DNA of 64,000 nucleotides from Paraburkholderia caffeinitolerans (GCF_902859945.1 NZ_CADIKL010000011.1:153756-217755), one strand, 5' to 3'. Positions 1 to 9,906 are shown, counted from the first letter of the stretch. The notes: generated by a model from the sequence alone, not told the origin. Translations and numbers: made by a program.

Positions 1-1168
1 CACGCGCAGTCGGCACACCGTAGCGACGAAGGGCTGCGCCATCCGTCTGACCGGCCAGATAATCAGGCATGCCGTGCGGACGACCTTCGATATGCTCCCA
101 ACCGCGCTTGGCCGACTGAATGATCCAGTTGTCCGGATCGGTGGTGCCGCCAGGGACCGAGCCGTACATTTCCCAATCAAGTTCGATTTCGGGTTGACGC
201 GCTTTCAGATCGGCAATGAACGCTGCAAACTGTGCCTTGACATCCGCAGGGCTCACTCGCGGATTCACGCGCACGTCAAAGAAGATATCGGTTACCGCCG
301 AAGGGAACGCGGGCCTTTCCATCTGGCCTCCGCGAACCCCTGCAATCCAGCCATGAGGGGCAATGACGCCCGAGGTATTGCGCTTCGTGTACTCGGGAAG
401 CCAGGCCTGCAATTCCTGAATCACGGTAGCGGCGGGAACCACGGACGAGCGGAAGCCCGGAACGTCATGGGGAATACCGGCGTAGCCCATGGTGCCGCGC
501 ACACGAATCTTGAACCAGGCCATACCCGGCTCTTCGTGGTAGATCCAGTTCCACGGCTTCATGATGATCGCGAAATCGGGATACATGCCACGATTCAGCA
601 ATCCGATCACGCCGTTGGACATACCCGAATGGCGCTCCTTGATATCGACGGGCATCCCGCCATCGGCCATACCCAGCAGGAGATTGCCCTTCAACGGGAT
701 ACCGGCTTCGATCAGTGCCGTGCACACCTCGGTATGCGTGGCAATCATGCCCTTGGGATTCGACGCCCCGAGGCCGAATACCCAGTCATCAACCTGCTGT
801 GCGTACGGCTGCAGATCCGCCTCCTGACCCTCCCCCGAAAGAATCTCTTCCTCCGGGGTGCGATCCAGGTGCGTGTCGAGCGGTGCGTAAAGTAGCAGCG
901 ATGCCCCGTTACCCGAACCACGATATTCCCCCATCACCGAGCGGCTGATCGGAGACAAATCGTGTGTCTTCGTTTTCAGGCCGACCTTTTCCATGTGCTG
1001 CTGCATGTAATCCGCAGCATCACGCGTTGCCCCCGTCGGGCTATGGATATTCGTCAGTTCGAACAGCAGTTGTTGCAGACGCTTCGGGTTCAGATTGGCT
1101 TTCGCCTTCTCATACCATTCGGCCTGCTCGGCCGAAAACGGCACTTGTTTCGTAGGGTTGAATTCCAT
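1..1168 (-). CDS. M20-fold hydrolase-like protein without canonical metal ligands (3' end outside window)
   Basis: The frame is open from an ATG at 1166-1168 to the window edge, giving at least 389 residues with the C-terminus missing. The overall pattern is peptidase family M20 (ArgE/DapE/ACY1 fold). The residues that normally hold the two zinc ions are replaced: the HxD motif reads APLDTH, the bridging-Asp motif reads GASNPKG, the DEE motif reads DGG and the lid-domain His motif reads GYAG. A GAGGAA ribosome site sits just before the start, and the gap to the upstream reductase gene is 10 bases, so this is the last visible gene of the dioxygenase operon. The reaction is unknown. Classical zinc amidohydrolase activity is doubtful; the family membership is fairly sure. 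Confidence 0.8.
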   Translation of the reverse strand, partial: MEFNPTKQVPFSAEQAEWYEKAKANLNPKRLQQLLFELTNIHSPTGATRDAADYMQQHMEKVGLKTKTHDLSPISRSVMGEYRGSGNGASLLLYAPLDTHLDRTPEEEILSGEGQEADLQPYAQQVDDWVFGLGASNPKGMIATHTEVCTALIEAGIPLKGNLLLGMADGGMPVDIKERHSGMSNGVIGLLNRGMYPDFAIIMKPWNWIYHEEPGMAWFKIRVRGTMGYAGIPHDVPGFRSSVVPAATVIQELQAWLPEYTKRNTSGVIAPHGWIAGVRGGQMERPAFPSAVTDIFFDVRVNPRVSPADVKAQFAAFIADLKARQPEIELDWEMYGSVPGGTTDPDNWIIQSAKRGWEHIEGRPHGMPDYLAGQTDGAALRRYGVPTAR

Positions 1169-1178
1169 GTCCGATTCC

Positions 1179-2204
1179 TCAGTTCGAAGCAACAAACTGC
1201 TCCGCGAAAATCAATTCCGGTTTCACACCCAACGCGATCAATCGTGTGGTTGCGGCGTCGATCATCGGCTGGGGGCCGCACAGGTACGCCACCGTGTTGG
1301 GGTCCGTCACGTCCTCTTCCTTGAGTGCCGAGACAGGTGAACCTTGATGCAGGCCTTCGGTGGCATTGCGATCGACGCAGATGCGCGTCTTCAGCGTGGG
1401 CAACCAATGCTGGCGCAACTCGATGTCATCCAGACCGAAGAGTGCCTCCGGAACCGCACAGCCGAAGCTGAGCAGCATCGACGGCTTTTTGCCGCCTGCC
1501 TGCCGGAGACTGTCGATCATGGACATGATCGGGGCCAGTCCGGTACCGCCAGCCACGAAGATGTGCGGGTTGCGCTTATATTCCTCGCGCAGGAAAAATG
1601 CGCCATACGGCCCCTTCATCTTCAACACTTCGTCAACCTGTGCCTGATTTTCGAGGAACGTGGACATCGCGCCGTTGGGCAGCAGGCGAACCAGGAATTC
1701 CATCTTGGGCAGCGTCAGCGACGTAGAGGACGGCGAGTACGAGCGAAGAACACCCAAACCCGGCACCGTGATCTGCATGAATTGACCGGGGCGGAATTCG
1801 AGCCAATTCCCTTCAGCCAGTTCAACAGTCAGACGCATGACGGTCGAACCAATGCGCTCGATGGAGTCGATGAAGACGTTGACCTCTTGTGCAACGCTCG
1901 ATCCCACTTCGCTACTGTATGCGACGTTGAACGTGCAATCGGATTCGGCCGCGGTAACGCACAGCAAACGATTTCCTTCCGCGAACTCCGACGCGAGCAG
2001 CGTCGAACTCGCACCTGGAATGGTCGCGGCCTCGCCTTCCGCGAGCTTGCACGTGCACGAGGCGCAGGCACCGGCACGACATTGATACAGCACCGGAACT
2101 TCGGCCTTGATAGCAGCCTCAAGAATGTTTTCGCCGGGTTCAGCGACAAAGGTATGGCTGACACCATCAGCGAAATTAACGGTGATCTGGTGGGCTTGGG
2201 TCAT
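1179..2204 (-). CDS. Ferredoxin-NAD(P) reductase component of a Rieske oxygenase (BenC/CarAd type)
   Basis: This 341-residue protein has an N-terminal plant-type [2Fe-2S] ferredoxin domain with Cys42, Cys47, Cys50 and Cys82. A ferredoxin-NADP-reductase-like FAD domain (RSYSPSS) and an NAD domain (GGTGLAP, CGPQPM) follow. In this family, one polypeptide passes electrons from NADH through FAD and the iron-sulfur cluster to the oxygenase. It is the only electron-transfer gene in the cluster, so it most likely serves the Rieske oxygenase at 3821-5191. It lies between the amidase gene and the M20-like gene, all on the minus strand. Confidence 0.9.
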   Translation of the reverse strand: MTQAHQITVNFADGVSHTFVAEPGENILEAAIKAEVPVLYQCRAGACASCTCKLAEGEAATIPGASSTLLASEFAEGNRLLCVTAAESDCTFNVAYSSEVGSSVAQEVNVFIDSIERIGSTVMRLTVELAEGNWLEFRPGQFMQITVPGLGVLRSYSPSSTSLTLPKMEFLVRLLPNGAMSTFLENQAQVDEVLKMKGPYGAFFLREEYKRNPHIFVAGGTGLAPIMSMIDSLRQAGGKKPSMLLSFGCAVPEALFGLDDIELRQHWLPTLKTRICVDRNATEGLHQGSPVSALKEEDVTDPNTVAYLCGPQPMIDAATTRLIALGVKPELIFAEQFVASN

Positions 2205-2239
2205 GACTTAATCCAAAAATAAATCGTATTCAATATCAA

Positions 2240-3646
2240 TCAAGCCAATCCAGGCGGGCCCTGACGATGCCAATCACTGTGGCTCTGCAACACCATGCCG
2301 ACCATACAGAGCAGGTCGTCTTGATACTTGCGGCCGATTAGTTGCCCGCCGATGGGCAATCCTCGTTCCGTGAATCCAATGGGTACGGCCAGCGCCGGAT
2401 GCCCCGAGGCATTGAACGGCGCCGTAAACTGAATCAGCCGTCGATTGGCTTCAGGGTCCGAAGCAAGACCCGCCAGTTGCTCGTACGTCGGAGCGGCGTA
2501 CGGCTGCACTGGAGCCAGAACGATGTCGACGTCCGCGAATATGGCGTCCATTTCGCGTGAAAACTGATTCGCATCACGAATGATCCTGTCGTATTCAACG
2601 GCCTTAAGTTCGCGTCCCTGATCAATCAGACGAGACAGTGCGGGACCGTACTCACTGGCCTTTCCGGGATACGTTGCTTCATGCGCAACAGCCGTTTGAA
2701 CCCCGCAATGGAGTTCCCAGTTGGCACTGACCTTGCGCGTATCCGGAACCTTGATGCGCTTGATCGTGCCGCCTGCGTCGGCAAGGATGACCTTGACCTG
2801 TTGAATTGCACGCTGAATCACCGGATCGACGCCATCCGAAATCCACGACTCATCCATGCCAATGCGCAATCCCTTAAAGCCCTTCAGGAGATCGGCGAGC
2901 CGATTTTCGTCAATGGTGGCGAGCAGCCGTTCGGTGTCGTGTCCACCGATAACCGCGAGAAGAAGCAGCACATCTCGGGCAGAGCGAGCCATAGGGCCCA
3001 CGTGATCCAGCGACGCAGCCATTTCCATCACGCCTTTACGGCTGACCGTCCCGTAGGTGGTCTTTAACCCAGTCAGATTGTTGGCTGCACTGGGGAAACG
3101 TACCGAGCCCCCCGTGTCCGAACCAATCGCGCCGTAGCACAACCGGGCCGCGGTGGCGACACCGCAACCCGAAGATGAAGCGCCGCACCAGTGCGCGGCC
3201 CCCCATGGATTCACCGGATCGGGGATCGTCGGATGATGGATGGCAAATGCGCCTTCCGTCATTTGAAGCTTTCCCAGCATTACCGAACCTGCATCTTGCA
3301 GGCGCTGCACAACCGTCGCGTTTTCCGCAGGGACGCGCTGTGCATGAATCGGCATACCGCCGGCGCTAACGATGCCCTGGGTATCGAACAAATCCTTGAC
3401 TGCGAGCGGAATGCCGTGCAACGGACTTCTGACGTCTCCGGCCTGAATTTCTTTCTCTGCCTGCACTGCCTGCTGCATGGCCAATTCCGGCGTCACACGT
3501 GCATAGCTTTTCAAATCCGTATCGAGTGCCTCTATGCGGGCCAACTGTGCCTTCGCGACTGCTATCGGGCTGACTTCGCCTTTGCGAATCAGCAACGACA
3601 GATCATAGATTTCGAGGTTGTGCAGATCGTTTGGAAGGCTGCTCAT
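2240..3646 (-). CDS. Amidase-signature family amidase
   Basis: The 468-residue protein has the amidase-signature layout: a catalytic Lys in AVKD near residue 84, a Ser/Gly stretch near 155-163 and the nucleophile in SDTGGSVRFP near 176-185. The Ser/Gly stretch reads CGASSSGCG, which departs from the usual GGSSGG. Such enzymes hydrolyse amide bonds to a carboxylate and ammonia or an amine. I chose the ATG at 3644-3646 because the upstream in-frame start is only a TTG at 3673. Placed between an oxygenase and its reductase, it probably acts on the same nitrogen-containing aromatic substrate. The substrate itself cannot be read from the sequence. Confidence 0.88.
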   Translation of the reverse strand: MSSLPNDLHNLEIYDLSLLIRKGEVSPIAVAKAQLARIEALDTDLKSYARVTPELAMQQAVQAEKEIQAGDVRSPLHGIPLAVKDLFDTQGIVSAGGMPIHAQRVPAENATVVQRLQDAGSVMLGKLQMTEGAFAIHHPTIPDPVNPWGAAHWCGASSSGCGVATAARLCYGAIGSDTGGSVRFPSAANNLTGLKTTYGTVSRKGVMEMAASLDHVGPMARSARDVLLLLAVIGGHDTERLLATIDENRLADLLKGFKGLRIGMDESWISDGVDPVIQRAIQQVKVILADAGGTIKRIKVPDTRKVSANWELHCGVQTAVAHEATYPGKASEYGPALSRLIDQGRELKAVEYDRIIRDANQFSREMDAIFADVDIVLAPVQPYAAPTYEQLAGLASDPEANRRLIQFTAPFNASGHPALAVPIGFTERGLPIGGQLIGRKYQDDLLCMVGMVLQSHSDWHRQGPPGLA

Positions 3647-3820
3647 TACGGATTTGAAGGCTAAGGTAATCAATTCAGTTCCAGTCCCTGCCGCACACAG
3701 AAGCGCGAATCAAGCCCGTGGCGCGAGACAACTTCGTCTCCTTCCTCGGGACTGGACGTGAGGGGTACTAATGAGGCGCTTTGTCAGGGGTCCGGCAGCC
3801 GAACCCCCGTCAATACAGGT

Positions 3821-5191
3821 TTAGAACCACACCTGATCCACGAAGTAGGCGGGGCGCTTGCCGTCAGCCGTGTCCTTGAAGCGCGTGCTATGGGTCTTCA
3901 CCGCGCCGTATGTGCCCTTGCCCGGCTTCGCGATACCACGATTGTGGCGCGAGGCCAGCTTGCGCCACGTGACGGGCGAAATATCGGTCGAGACCAGTTG
4001 CTCGTCGTCCCAGCCCGTGCCGTCAGCGTAGAAGTGCTGCATGGCTTCGCGAGCGTAGAGATCGCAGTCGTTGAACCCGTGCAAGCAGAGTTCCTTGTAA
4101 ACGCGATCGAAACGGTATTTGAATTTTTTGCGATCTTCCTCAGTCGGGCAGACGCGAACCAGCACTTCCCAGTACTCGTGCGTGTCGTCCGTGATCGGCA
4201 CGTACCACTCGTACTGAACGACATGCTCCTCCGGCCAGTTTTCGACCATGAGAACGCCCGGGAGAACCACCGACGTACGGTAGAAGCGACCATTCAGGTT
4301 GTCGATTTTGAGGCCCAGCTCCTTGTTTTCCAGGACGGGCAGCCACTTGTCGCTGAACAGCCATTGCATCATGCCCTTCGGACCCGTTTCGTCCTCAACG
4401 ACCTCAATGCAGTCGTCCGAGGCCGGCAGAATGCCCAACGGGAGCACCCAGTCATTCACGTGGACAATCGAGTTATCCTTGTGAACCAGGATGTGCGCAT
4501 TGTCGAAGCCGTTTTCACACGCGATACGCCAGTTGCCGAATCCGGTACGGTGCATACCGTGCGCAACGGCGCCCTCGTCGAGGATCGACGGAGCAGCGGG
4601 CCACAGCGGGTGCGGGAAGCGCTCGCTGCTTTCCGGGAAACGGAACGGGAGATCGTCCGACAGCGGGGGAACGTCTTCGAGCGAGAAGTCGTCTTCACGC
4701 ACGAAGACGAAGATCATGCCCGCGACTTCTTCAACCGGATACGTCGTGATGCCGGTCGTGCCGATCAACTTGTCTTCCGGATTGGCGACGATGGTGCGGA
4801 GCTTGCCGTCGTCCAGATTGAACGTGAAGCCGTGATACCAGCACGTGATCGTTTCCTTATTGAAGCACATCGGCTTTTCGGACAGGCGAATACCGCGGTG
4901 CACGCACTGATCCTTGACGGCGAAAACCTTGCCGTTGACGCGACGCAGCGCGATGGGAACGCCTGCGATTTGAATGCCCTTCACACTTGGAATGATATCT
5001 TCATCGCCGCCTTCGCCGTCGACAACTTCCACGAGTTCCTTACTGAACATCGCCGGGTACCAGTGGTTGATGAAGCCCCAAGCTGCATCCTTGTACGGCT
5101 GATATTGCGATTGCGACTTCGCGTCGTTGTAGCGAGTGTCGCTGATCGAATGCTGGGCGACGCGACGGCGAACAACCGGCTGATCGGACAT
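3821..5191 (-). CDS. Rieske oxygenase alpha subunit, carbazole 1,9a-dioxygenase (CarAa)-like
   Basis: The 456-residue protein carries the Rieske cluster motif (Cys96, His98, Cys117, His120 in CVHRG and CWYHG). The mononuclear-iron histidines His233 and His237 lie in ENGFDNAHILVHKD. Blocks such as NHWYPAMFSKE, ALP/VLPLGILP and QYEWYVPI resemble CarAa, the alpha-only homotrimer that attacks ring carbons next to nitrogen. No beta-subunit gene is nearby, which fits that class. The start at 5191 is supported by CAGGAG nine bases upstream and gives the usual N-terminus. It is the first gene of the operon. The substrate is unknown: the sequence supports the oxygenase subclass, not carbazole specifically. 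Confidence 0.88.
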   Translation of the reverse strand: MSDQPVVRRRVAQHSISDTRYNDAKSQSQYQPYKDAAWGFINHWYPAMFSKELVEVVDGEGGDEDIIPSVKGIQIAGVPIALRRVNGKVFAVKDQCVHRGIRLSEKPMCFNKETITCWYHGFTFNLDDGKLRTIVANPEDKLIGTTGITTYPVEEVAGMIFVFVREDDFSLEDVPPLSDDLPFRFPESSERFPHPLWPAAPSILDEGAVAHGMHRTGFGNWRIACENGFDNAHILVHKDNSIVHVNDWVLPLGILPASDDCIEVVEDETGPKGMMQWLFSDKWLPVLENKELGLKIDNLNGRFYRTSVVLPGVLMVENWPEEHVVQYEWYVPITDDTHEYWEVLVRVCPTEEDRKKFKYRFDRVYKELCLHGFNDCDLYAREAMQHFYADGTGWDDEQLVSTDISPVTWRKLASRHNRGIAKPGKGTYGAVKTHSTRFKDTADGKRPAYFVDQVWF

Positions 5192-5347
5192 TTTATGTGT
5201 CTCCTGGGTAACGAGGGGGACGTGTGTCGAGCACACTTCATCACCGGTACGGTTTCGCACCGAATCTTTTGCGGACCCGGTAAAGAGTGACCGCCAGGAA
5301 ATACTATCCATTCACTCAGGTACGCACACTCCAATGACTATGCGATC

Positions 5348-5362
5348 TATCCCGTCCGTGCA
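5348..5362 (-). promoter_or_regulatory. Candidate AraC/XylS-type half-site upstream of the oxygenase operon
   Basis: Read on the minus strand this is TGCA-N6-GGATA, which fits the XylS-type half-site TGCA-N6-GGNTA. It lies about 157 bases before the oxygenase start, in the 532-base gap below the AraC-family regulator gene. I do not see a clean second half-site at the usual 21-base period, so this is only a candidate. Nothing else is recognised in 5192-5723. Confidence 0.3.
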
Positions 5363-5723
5363 TTCAACATGCATTCCGAGGGTTTATACCGACAAGAACG
5401 ATAGTCCTGAGAGACGAGGTTGCGCATATAGGGCGCAAGGGCAAAGCGCGCGCTCTGCTTGCTATCTCAGGCAATACGGAGGAACTGAGGGCGCGCGGGC
5501 GCTGTCGCGTGGCGCGAGGGCGCACGAAGCGATACTTCGGCCGCTTTCGAACCGGCCTCACATGCTCACGCGCAGTAACTCTGGAAGAATTTCAAGCCGG
5601 TACATCAGCGCCTCGGCAAGCGAGCACCGGTAATAGTCAATCGCCCGGCTTCAGACACGCCTGCGATTCTTCGCGATGGCATCGATGGCCGCATCGCGTC
5701 ATGCCGCACCGGGCCAGCAAACG

Positions 5724-6725
5724 CTAGCGGGCGAGCGTTTCACCCGGACTCTCGCCAAACCAGCGCTTGTAATCGGTGGTGAAATGCCCTAGATGAGCAA
5801 ACCCCCACCGGTACGCTACTGCTGTAACTGTTGTACTTTTAGGTTCAGACCTCAACAACTGCTCCCGCACCCGATTGAGTCTTATACTCTTTAAAAGATG
5901 CATGGGTGACGTATTTCGATATTTACGGAATCCTGCATATATCGAACTGACACTAACGCCTACGTGCTCCGCAATATTCCCTACCGTGATAGGCTCATGG
6001 GCCCGCTCTTCAATGAAAAGCTCTGCCTTCCTGATAAATGCAGGGGTTACGGAACGCGAACGATCTTCGTTAAGTGCCTCGCTGTGATTGCTTGTTTGGC
6101 TGATGAGCAAAAGCGAGCCAATCATGTGCTCGATTTGTGCCGTCAACAAAGCCGATGATGATTGAGTACCATCCAGGTAATCGAACAACCATCTCATGGT
6201 GGAAGCCCATCGCCTGCCGGACGCGGAATCCAGCGGCATAGCGGGTTCAAACTCCACCTTGGCCTGCGCACCGTTACCGAGATGCTGCCCACACAGACGC
6301 TCCACCAAATCGCGATCAATACGGAGAATCAGTTTTTCGGTACCCGCCCCGTGAATGATTTCGTGTTGTTGCCTAGCATTTAGTATCGAACCGACCGTAG
6401 GTGTCGAGGTGATCGTCTCATTGCCATGGGTGATGCGCTCAACCCCACTTAGCGGCACCTGCACCAGATAGAAGTCATCGAACGTACTGGGCCGGATCGT
6501 AACTTCGCCACCGTAACTCATTCGCCCGATGCCGATGGAGCCATATTTCCGATACAGCAGGCTTGCGTTGAGCTCACCTCGAACATCAATGTTTCGAAGT
6601 TCGTTTTCGCAAAACGTACGCGTCCCCCACTGTCGCGCTTGCTCTATGTCACGCGTCTGAAACAGCTCTGTCCTGGATGAGGGGTCAGGTTCGTCAGCAA
6701 TCGGATGGGGGGTCGGATTCGTCAT
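5724..6725 (-). CDS. AraC/XylS-family transcriptional regulator (AndR/CbdS-like)
   Basis: The 333-residue protein has an N-terminal AraC_binding_2-type domain (about 40-210) and a C-terminal double helix-turn-helix domain (about 235-333) ending KRWFGESPGETLAR. Regulators of this layout usually activate aromatic-acid oxygenase operons when the substrate or an intermediate is present. The gene lies directly upstream of the oxygenase operon on the same strand, so local control is the simplest reading. The first codons fall inside a 28-base tandem repeat, so the exact start is less certain than usual. Confidence 0.88.
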   Translation of the reverse strand: MTNPTPHPIADEPDPSSRTELFQTRDIEQARQWGTRTFCENELRNIDVRGELNASLLYRKYGSIGIGRMSYGGEVTIRPSTFDDFYLVQVPLSGVERITHGNETITSTPTVGSILNARQQHEIIHGAGTEKLILRIDRDLVERLCGQHLGNGAQAKVEFEPAMPLDSASGRRWASTMRWLFDYLDGTQSSSALLTAQIEHMIGSLLLISQTSNHSEALNEDRSRSVTPAFIRKAELFIEERAHEPITVGNIAEHVGVSVSSIYAGFRKYRNTSPMHLLKSIRLNRVREQLLRSEPKSTTVTAVAYRWGFAHLGHFTTDYKRWFGESPGETLAR

Positions 6726-6758
6726 TAATCAGATGAAAGATCGGATTCGTCGGTGGAT
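6676..6758. repeat. Three imperfect 28-base tandem repeats over the regulator start codon
   Basis: Units begin at 6676, 6704 and 6732 and share GATG, GGTC(A/G)G and TTCGTCA. They span the start codon and first residues of the AraC-type regulator and the gap to the ligase gene upstream. Because 28 is not a multiple of 3, gain or loss of a unit would shift the frame or move the start. Confidence 0.7.
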
Positions 6759-6782
6759 TCCGCTTGCAACTCCTCTTGCAGG

Positions 6783-8423
6783 CTAGCCCTGATCGATAGC
6801 GCTGGTCGAATTCAGTTGCTTGCGCAACGCGAACTTTTGAATTTTGCCCGTCGAAGTCTTGGGCAATTCACCGAAGTGCACCGCCTTGGGGATCTTGAAC
6901 GACGCCAGGAGCGAACGGCAATGGGCAACGATTTCATCAGCCGTGCACTCCATGCCGGGACGAAGTTCAACAAACGCACACGGCACCTCGCCCCACTTCG
7001 GGTCAGGCTGGGCCACGATGGCGACTACCGACACGGCTGGGTGCTTATAGATTGCGTCCTCGATCTCTATGCTGGAAATATTCTCGCCGCCCGAAATGAT
7101 GATGTCCTTGCTTCGGTCCTTGAGTTTCACATACCCATCGGCGGTCAAGACACCCAGGTCCCCCGTATGGAACCACCCGCCGGCGAACGCCTCGTCCGTC
7201 GCCTTCTCGTTCTTCAGATACCCCTTCATGGTCAGGTTGCCCCGGAACACGACCTCTCCGATGGTCTCGCCGTCGCGCGGTACTTCCTGCATGGTCTGGG
7301 GATCCACCACCGTGGTTCCGGCCTAGAGGTGGAATCGAACACCCTGGCGAGCATTCAACACCGCACGCTCCTGTTGACTCAGCGTGGCCCACGCATCCTG
7401 TACGGCGCACACTGCGGCAGGGCCGTAAACCTCGGTCAATCCGTAGACGTGGGTCAACTCAAATCCGATGGCCTCCATGTGGGCCAATACGGTTGACGAT
7501 GGCGCAGCCCCTGCCACCGTGGCCTTAACCCGATGCGCGATACCCGCGCGCCACTCATCCGGCGCATTCGCGAGGATGGAGTGAACAATCGGCGCACCAG
7601 AATAATGCGTGACCCGATGCTCGCGAATCAAATCGAAAATGACTTTGGCGTCGATTCGGCGAATGCATACATTAATACCCGCGCGAGCCGCGATAGTCCA
7701 CGGGAAGCACCACCCGTTGCAATGAAACATGGGCAGCGTCCACAGGTAGATGGGGTGCTTTTCCATGTCCCACTCGAGCACGTTGCTCGTCGCCGTCAGA
7801 TGCGCGCCACGATGGGAGTAGACCACGCCCTTGGGATTGCCAGTCGTACCGGACGTGTAGTTGAGCGCGATAGCATCCCACTCGTCGAGGGGAAGCTGAT
7901 ACGGGAAATTCGGATCGCCTTGGGCAATCAGATCCTCATAGCTCCGAGCCCAGGCCAATACGTTATCGTCCGCGACAGCGAACGCATCTTGAATCTTGAT
8001 GATCTTCAAATCGGGAAGCGCCTCGGCTACGGCCTGCGCGACGGCCGCGTACTCGGTATCGATGACCAGTACGCGAGCTTCACCGTGACTGAGCATGTAC
8101 AGAATATCTTCGGCACCAAGCCTGGTATTGAGTGCGTTCAATACCGCCCCGGCCATGGGGATACCGAAGTGAGCCTCCACCATCTCCGGAATATTGGGGA
8201 GCATCACTGCGACAGTATCGCCACGCTGAATACCCATCTGCACGAGAGCATGGGACAGCCGGACACATCGTTCGAACGTTTGTCTCCATGTACGTTTCAC
8301 CTGACCGTACAGAACCGCAGTCTTATCACCATAGACTTCTGATGCGCGCACCAAAAAATCTACCGGTGTCAGCGGGGTGTAATTGGCGTTGCGGCGCTGC
8401 AAACCGTCTTCGTACATCTGCAT
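6783..8423 (-). pseudogene. Medium/long-chain acyl-CoA ligase interrupted by one in-frame TAG
   Basis: The frame codes for an AMP-forming acyl-CoA ligase of 546 residues with the P-loop motif YTSGTTGNPKG and a C-terminal domain containing DRSKDIIISGGENIS and the lysine in STGKIQK. A TAG at 7323-7325 splits it. The same frame continues straight on with AGTTVVDPQTM, and homologues usually have a residue here, so a single CAG-to-TAG change is the simplest cause. Everything else looks intact, which suggests a recent loss. I chose the ATG at 8423 over the GTG at 8429 because GGAGA is well spaced for it. The enzyme may have activated a carboxylate made by the neighbouring catabolic operon. Confidence 0.88.
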
Positions 8424-8568
8424 TCGCACTGTCTCCGTCTATTTTTGACTGCTCTCTTAAGTGTCAGATCATGACTTGATCGTGCCCAAGAATGTTGCAC
8501 GCAGACTATTCCACTACGCCCTTCGTGGACTATCCAATTCGTGCAGCGATTGTCCCAATACTGCAAGA

Positions 8569-9777
8569 TTAGAACTCAGCGCCCCGTTGCGCGCGCTCCA
8601 GTGCCGCAACCCGTTGCAGCGCCATGAGGCCGAACACCGTGAGCACGCAGCCGAGCACCAGGTCGGCACGCACGCCAGCACGATCCACAATCGCACCGCC
8701 CACCGACGATCCAAGCGCAATCGCCACCTGAATCACGCTCACAAACATCGCCGAACCCGCTTCGACCAGATCGGCCGTGCTGCGCTGGACCCACACAGAA
8801 AAACACAACGGAATCGCCCCGAACGCCACACCCCACATCAGCATCGCCGCGATCTCGCCAACGCGCGCGTGTTCAAGCAGAATCATCGCGGAAAGCGCGC
8901 ATAACAGGAGCGCCGTCATCGCCGCCCCGGACGTCTTGAGCCGCCTGGCGACCACCGCGGAGGTCAGCGCATTTGAGAAAAAACCGATCACGCCAAACGC
9001 GAGCAACAGCAGCGTGATCGCGCTCATCGAGAAGTCCTGCTGCAAAAGCAGTGTGATGAACGTATAGGTAGAGAAATGCGCGCCGAACACGAGCGCGACC
9101 ATCAGCATGATCAAGCACACATGCGGGCGGAGCAGCAGCATGGCGAAATCGGCTAGACGCAATGCAGCAGCCGAAGGCAGTGATGGCACCAGCAACGCCT
9201 GCGCGATCAGCGCGAGCGTGACGAGTCCTCCCGTCACGAGGAACGACATGCGCCACGACGCGAAGCCCGCGATAAAGGTGCCCAGCGGGACGCCAATCAC
9301 CGTCGCGCACGTCACGCCGGTCAGGATGATGGCTGTCGCGCGCGCGGCGTCGCTCATATGCACGAGGCGGCCCGCCGTGGCAGTCGCGAGTGTCCAGAAG
9401 CCACCGAGTGCCGCGCCGAACATCGCGCGGCCAATCAGCATGAGCGCGAAATTCGTCGAGAGCGCGCAAACGATATTCGATACGAGTAGCATTGCCGTGA
9501 GCAGCAGAATCATTTTCCGGCGATCCATGCGCCCGGCAAACATCATCAGACCGGGCGCGAAGATCGCTGCCATCACGCCTGGCGTGGTCACCATCAGGCC
9601 AGCGGTACCTGGCGTCACCCGGAGATCGCGAGCGATCTCGGTAAGCAGCCCCACTGGCAGGAACTCGGACGTCACAAACGCGAATGCACTGATCGCCACG
9701 GCAACCACAGAAAGCCATTGGCGCAGGGTCGTCTCGTCGAGTTGCGCGGGCGCGAGAATTGGGGAACGGTCGTTCAT
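8569..9777 (-). CDS. MFS transporter, DHA1 family (NepI/AraJ-like exporter)
   Basis: The 402-residue protein has about twelve hydrophobic segments. The blocks EFLPVGLL, MDRRKM and GRAMFGAALGGFW resemble drug:H+ antiporter-1 carriers such as the purine-nucleoside exporter NepI. It probably exports a small molecule with proton exchange at the inner membrane. I chose the ATG at 9775-9777, which begins MNDRSP, rather than a start 14 codons upstream. It lies upstream of the broken acyl-CoA ligase on the same strand but 140 bases away, so co-transcription is uncertain. Confidence 0.8.
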   Translation of the reverse strand: MNDRSPILAPAQLDETTLRQWLSVVAVAISAFAFVTSEFLPVGLLTEIARDLRVTPGTAGLMVTTPGVMAAIFAPGLMMFAGRMDRRKMILLLTAMLLVSNIVCALSTNFALMLIGRAMFGAALGGFWTLATATAGRLVHMSDAARATAIILTGVTCATVIGVPLGTFIAGFASWRMSFLVTGGLVTLALIAQALLVPSLPSAAALRLADFAMLLLRPHVCLIMLMVALVFGAHFSTYTFITLLLQQDFSMSAITLLLLAFGVIGFFSNALTSAVVARRLKTSGAAMTALLLCALSAMILLEHARVGEIAAMLMWGVAFGAIPLCFSVWVQRSTADLVEAGSAMFVSVIQVAIALGSSVGGAIVDRAGVRADLVLGCVLTVFGLMALQRVAALERAQRGAEF

Positions 9778-9906
9778 GGTTCGATAACTGTTTTGACTGC
9801 AATGACTAATAAAAGCCATTGTTCTGAAATTGCGCTCTAAAAAATCGGTCGGACCTCCGGCTCTATTCGGATGCCCGAGAATGGCGTTTAAATTAGCATC
9901 AGAAAA

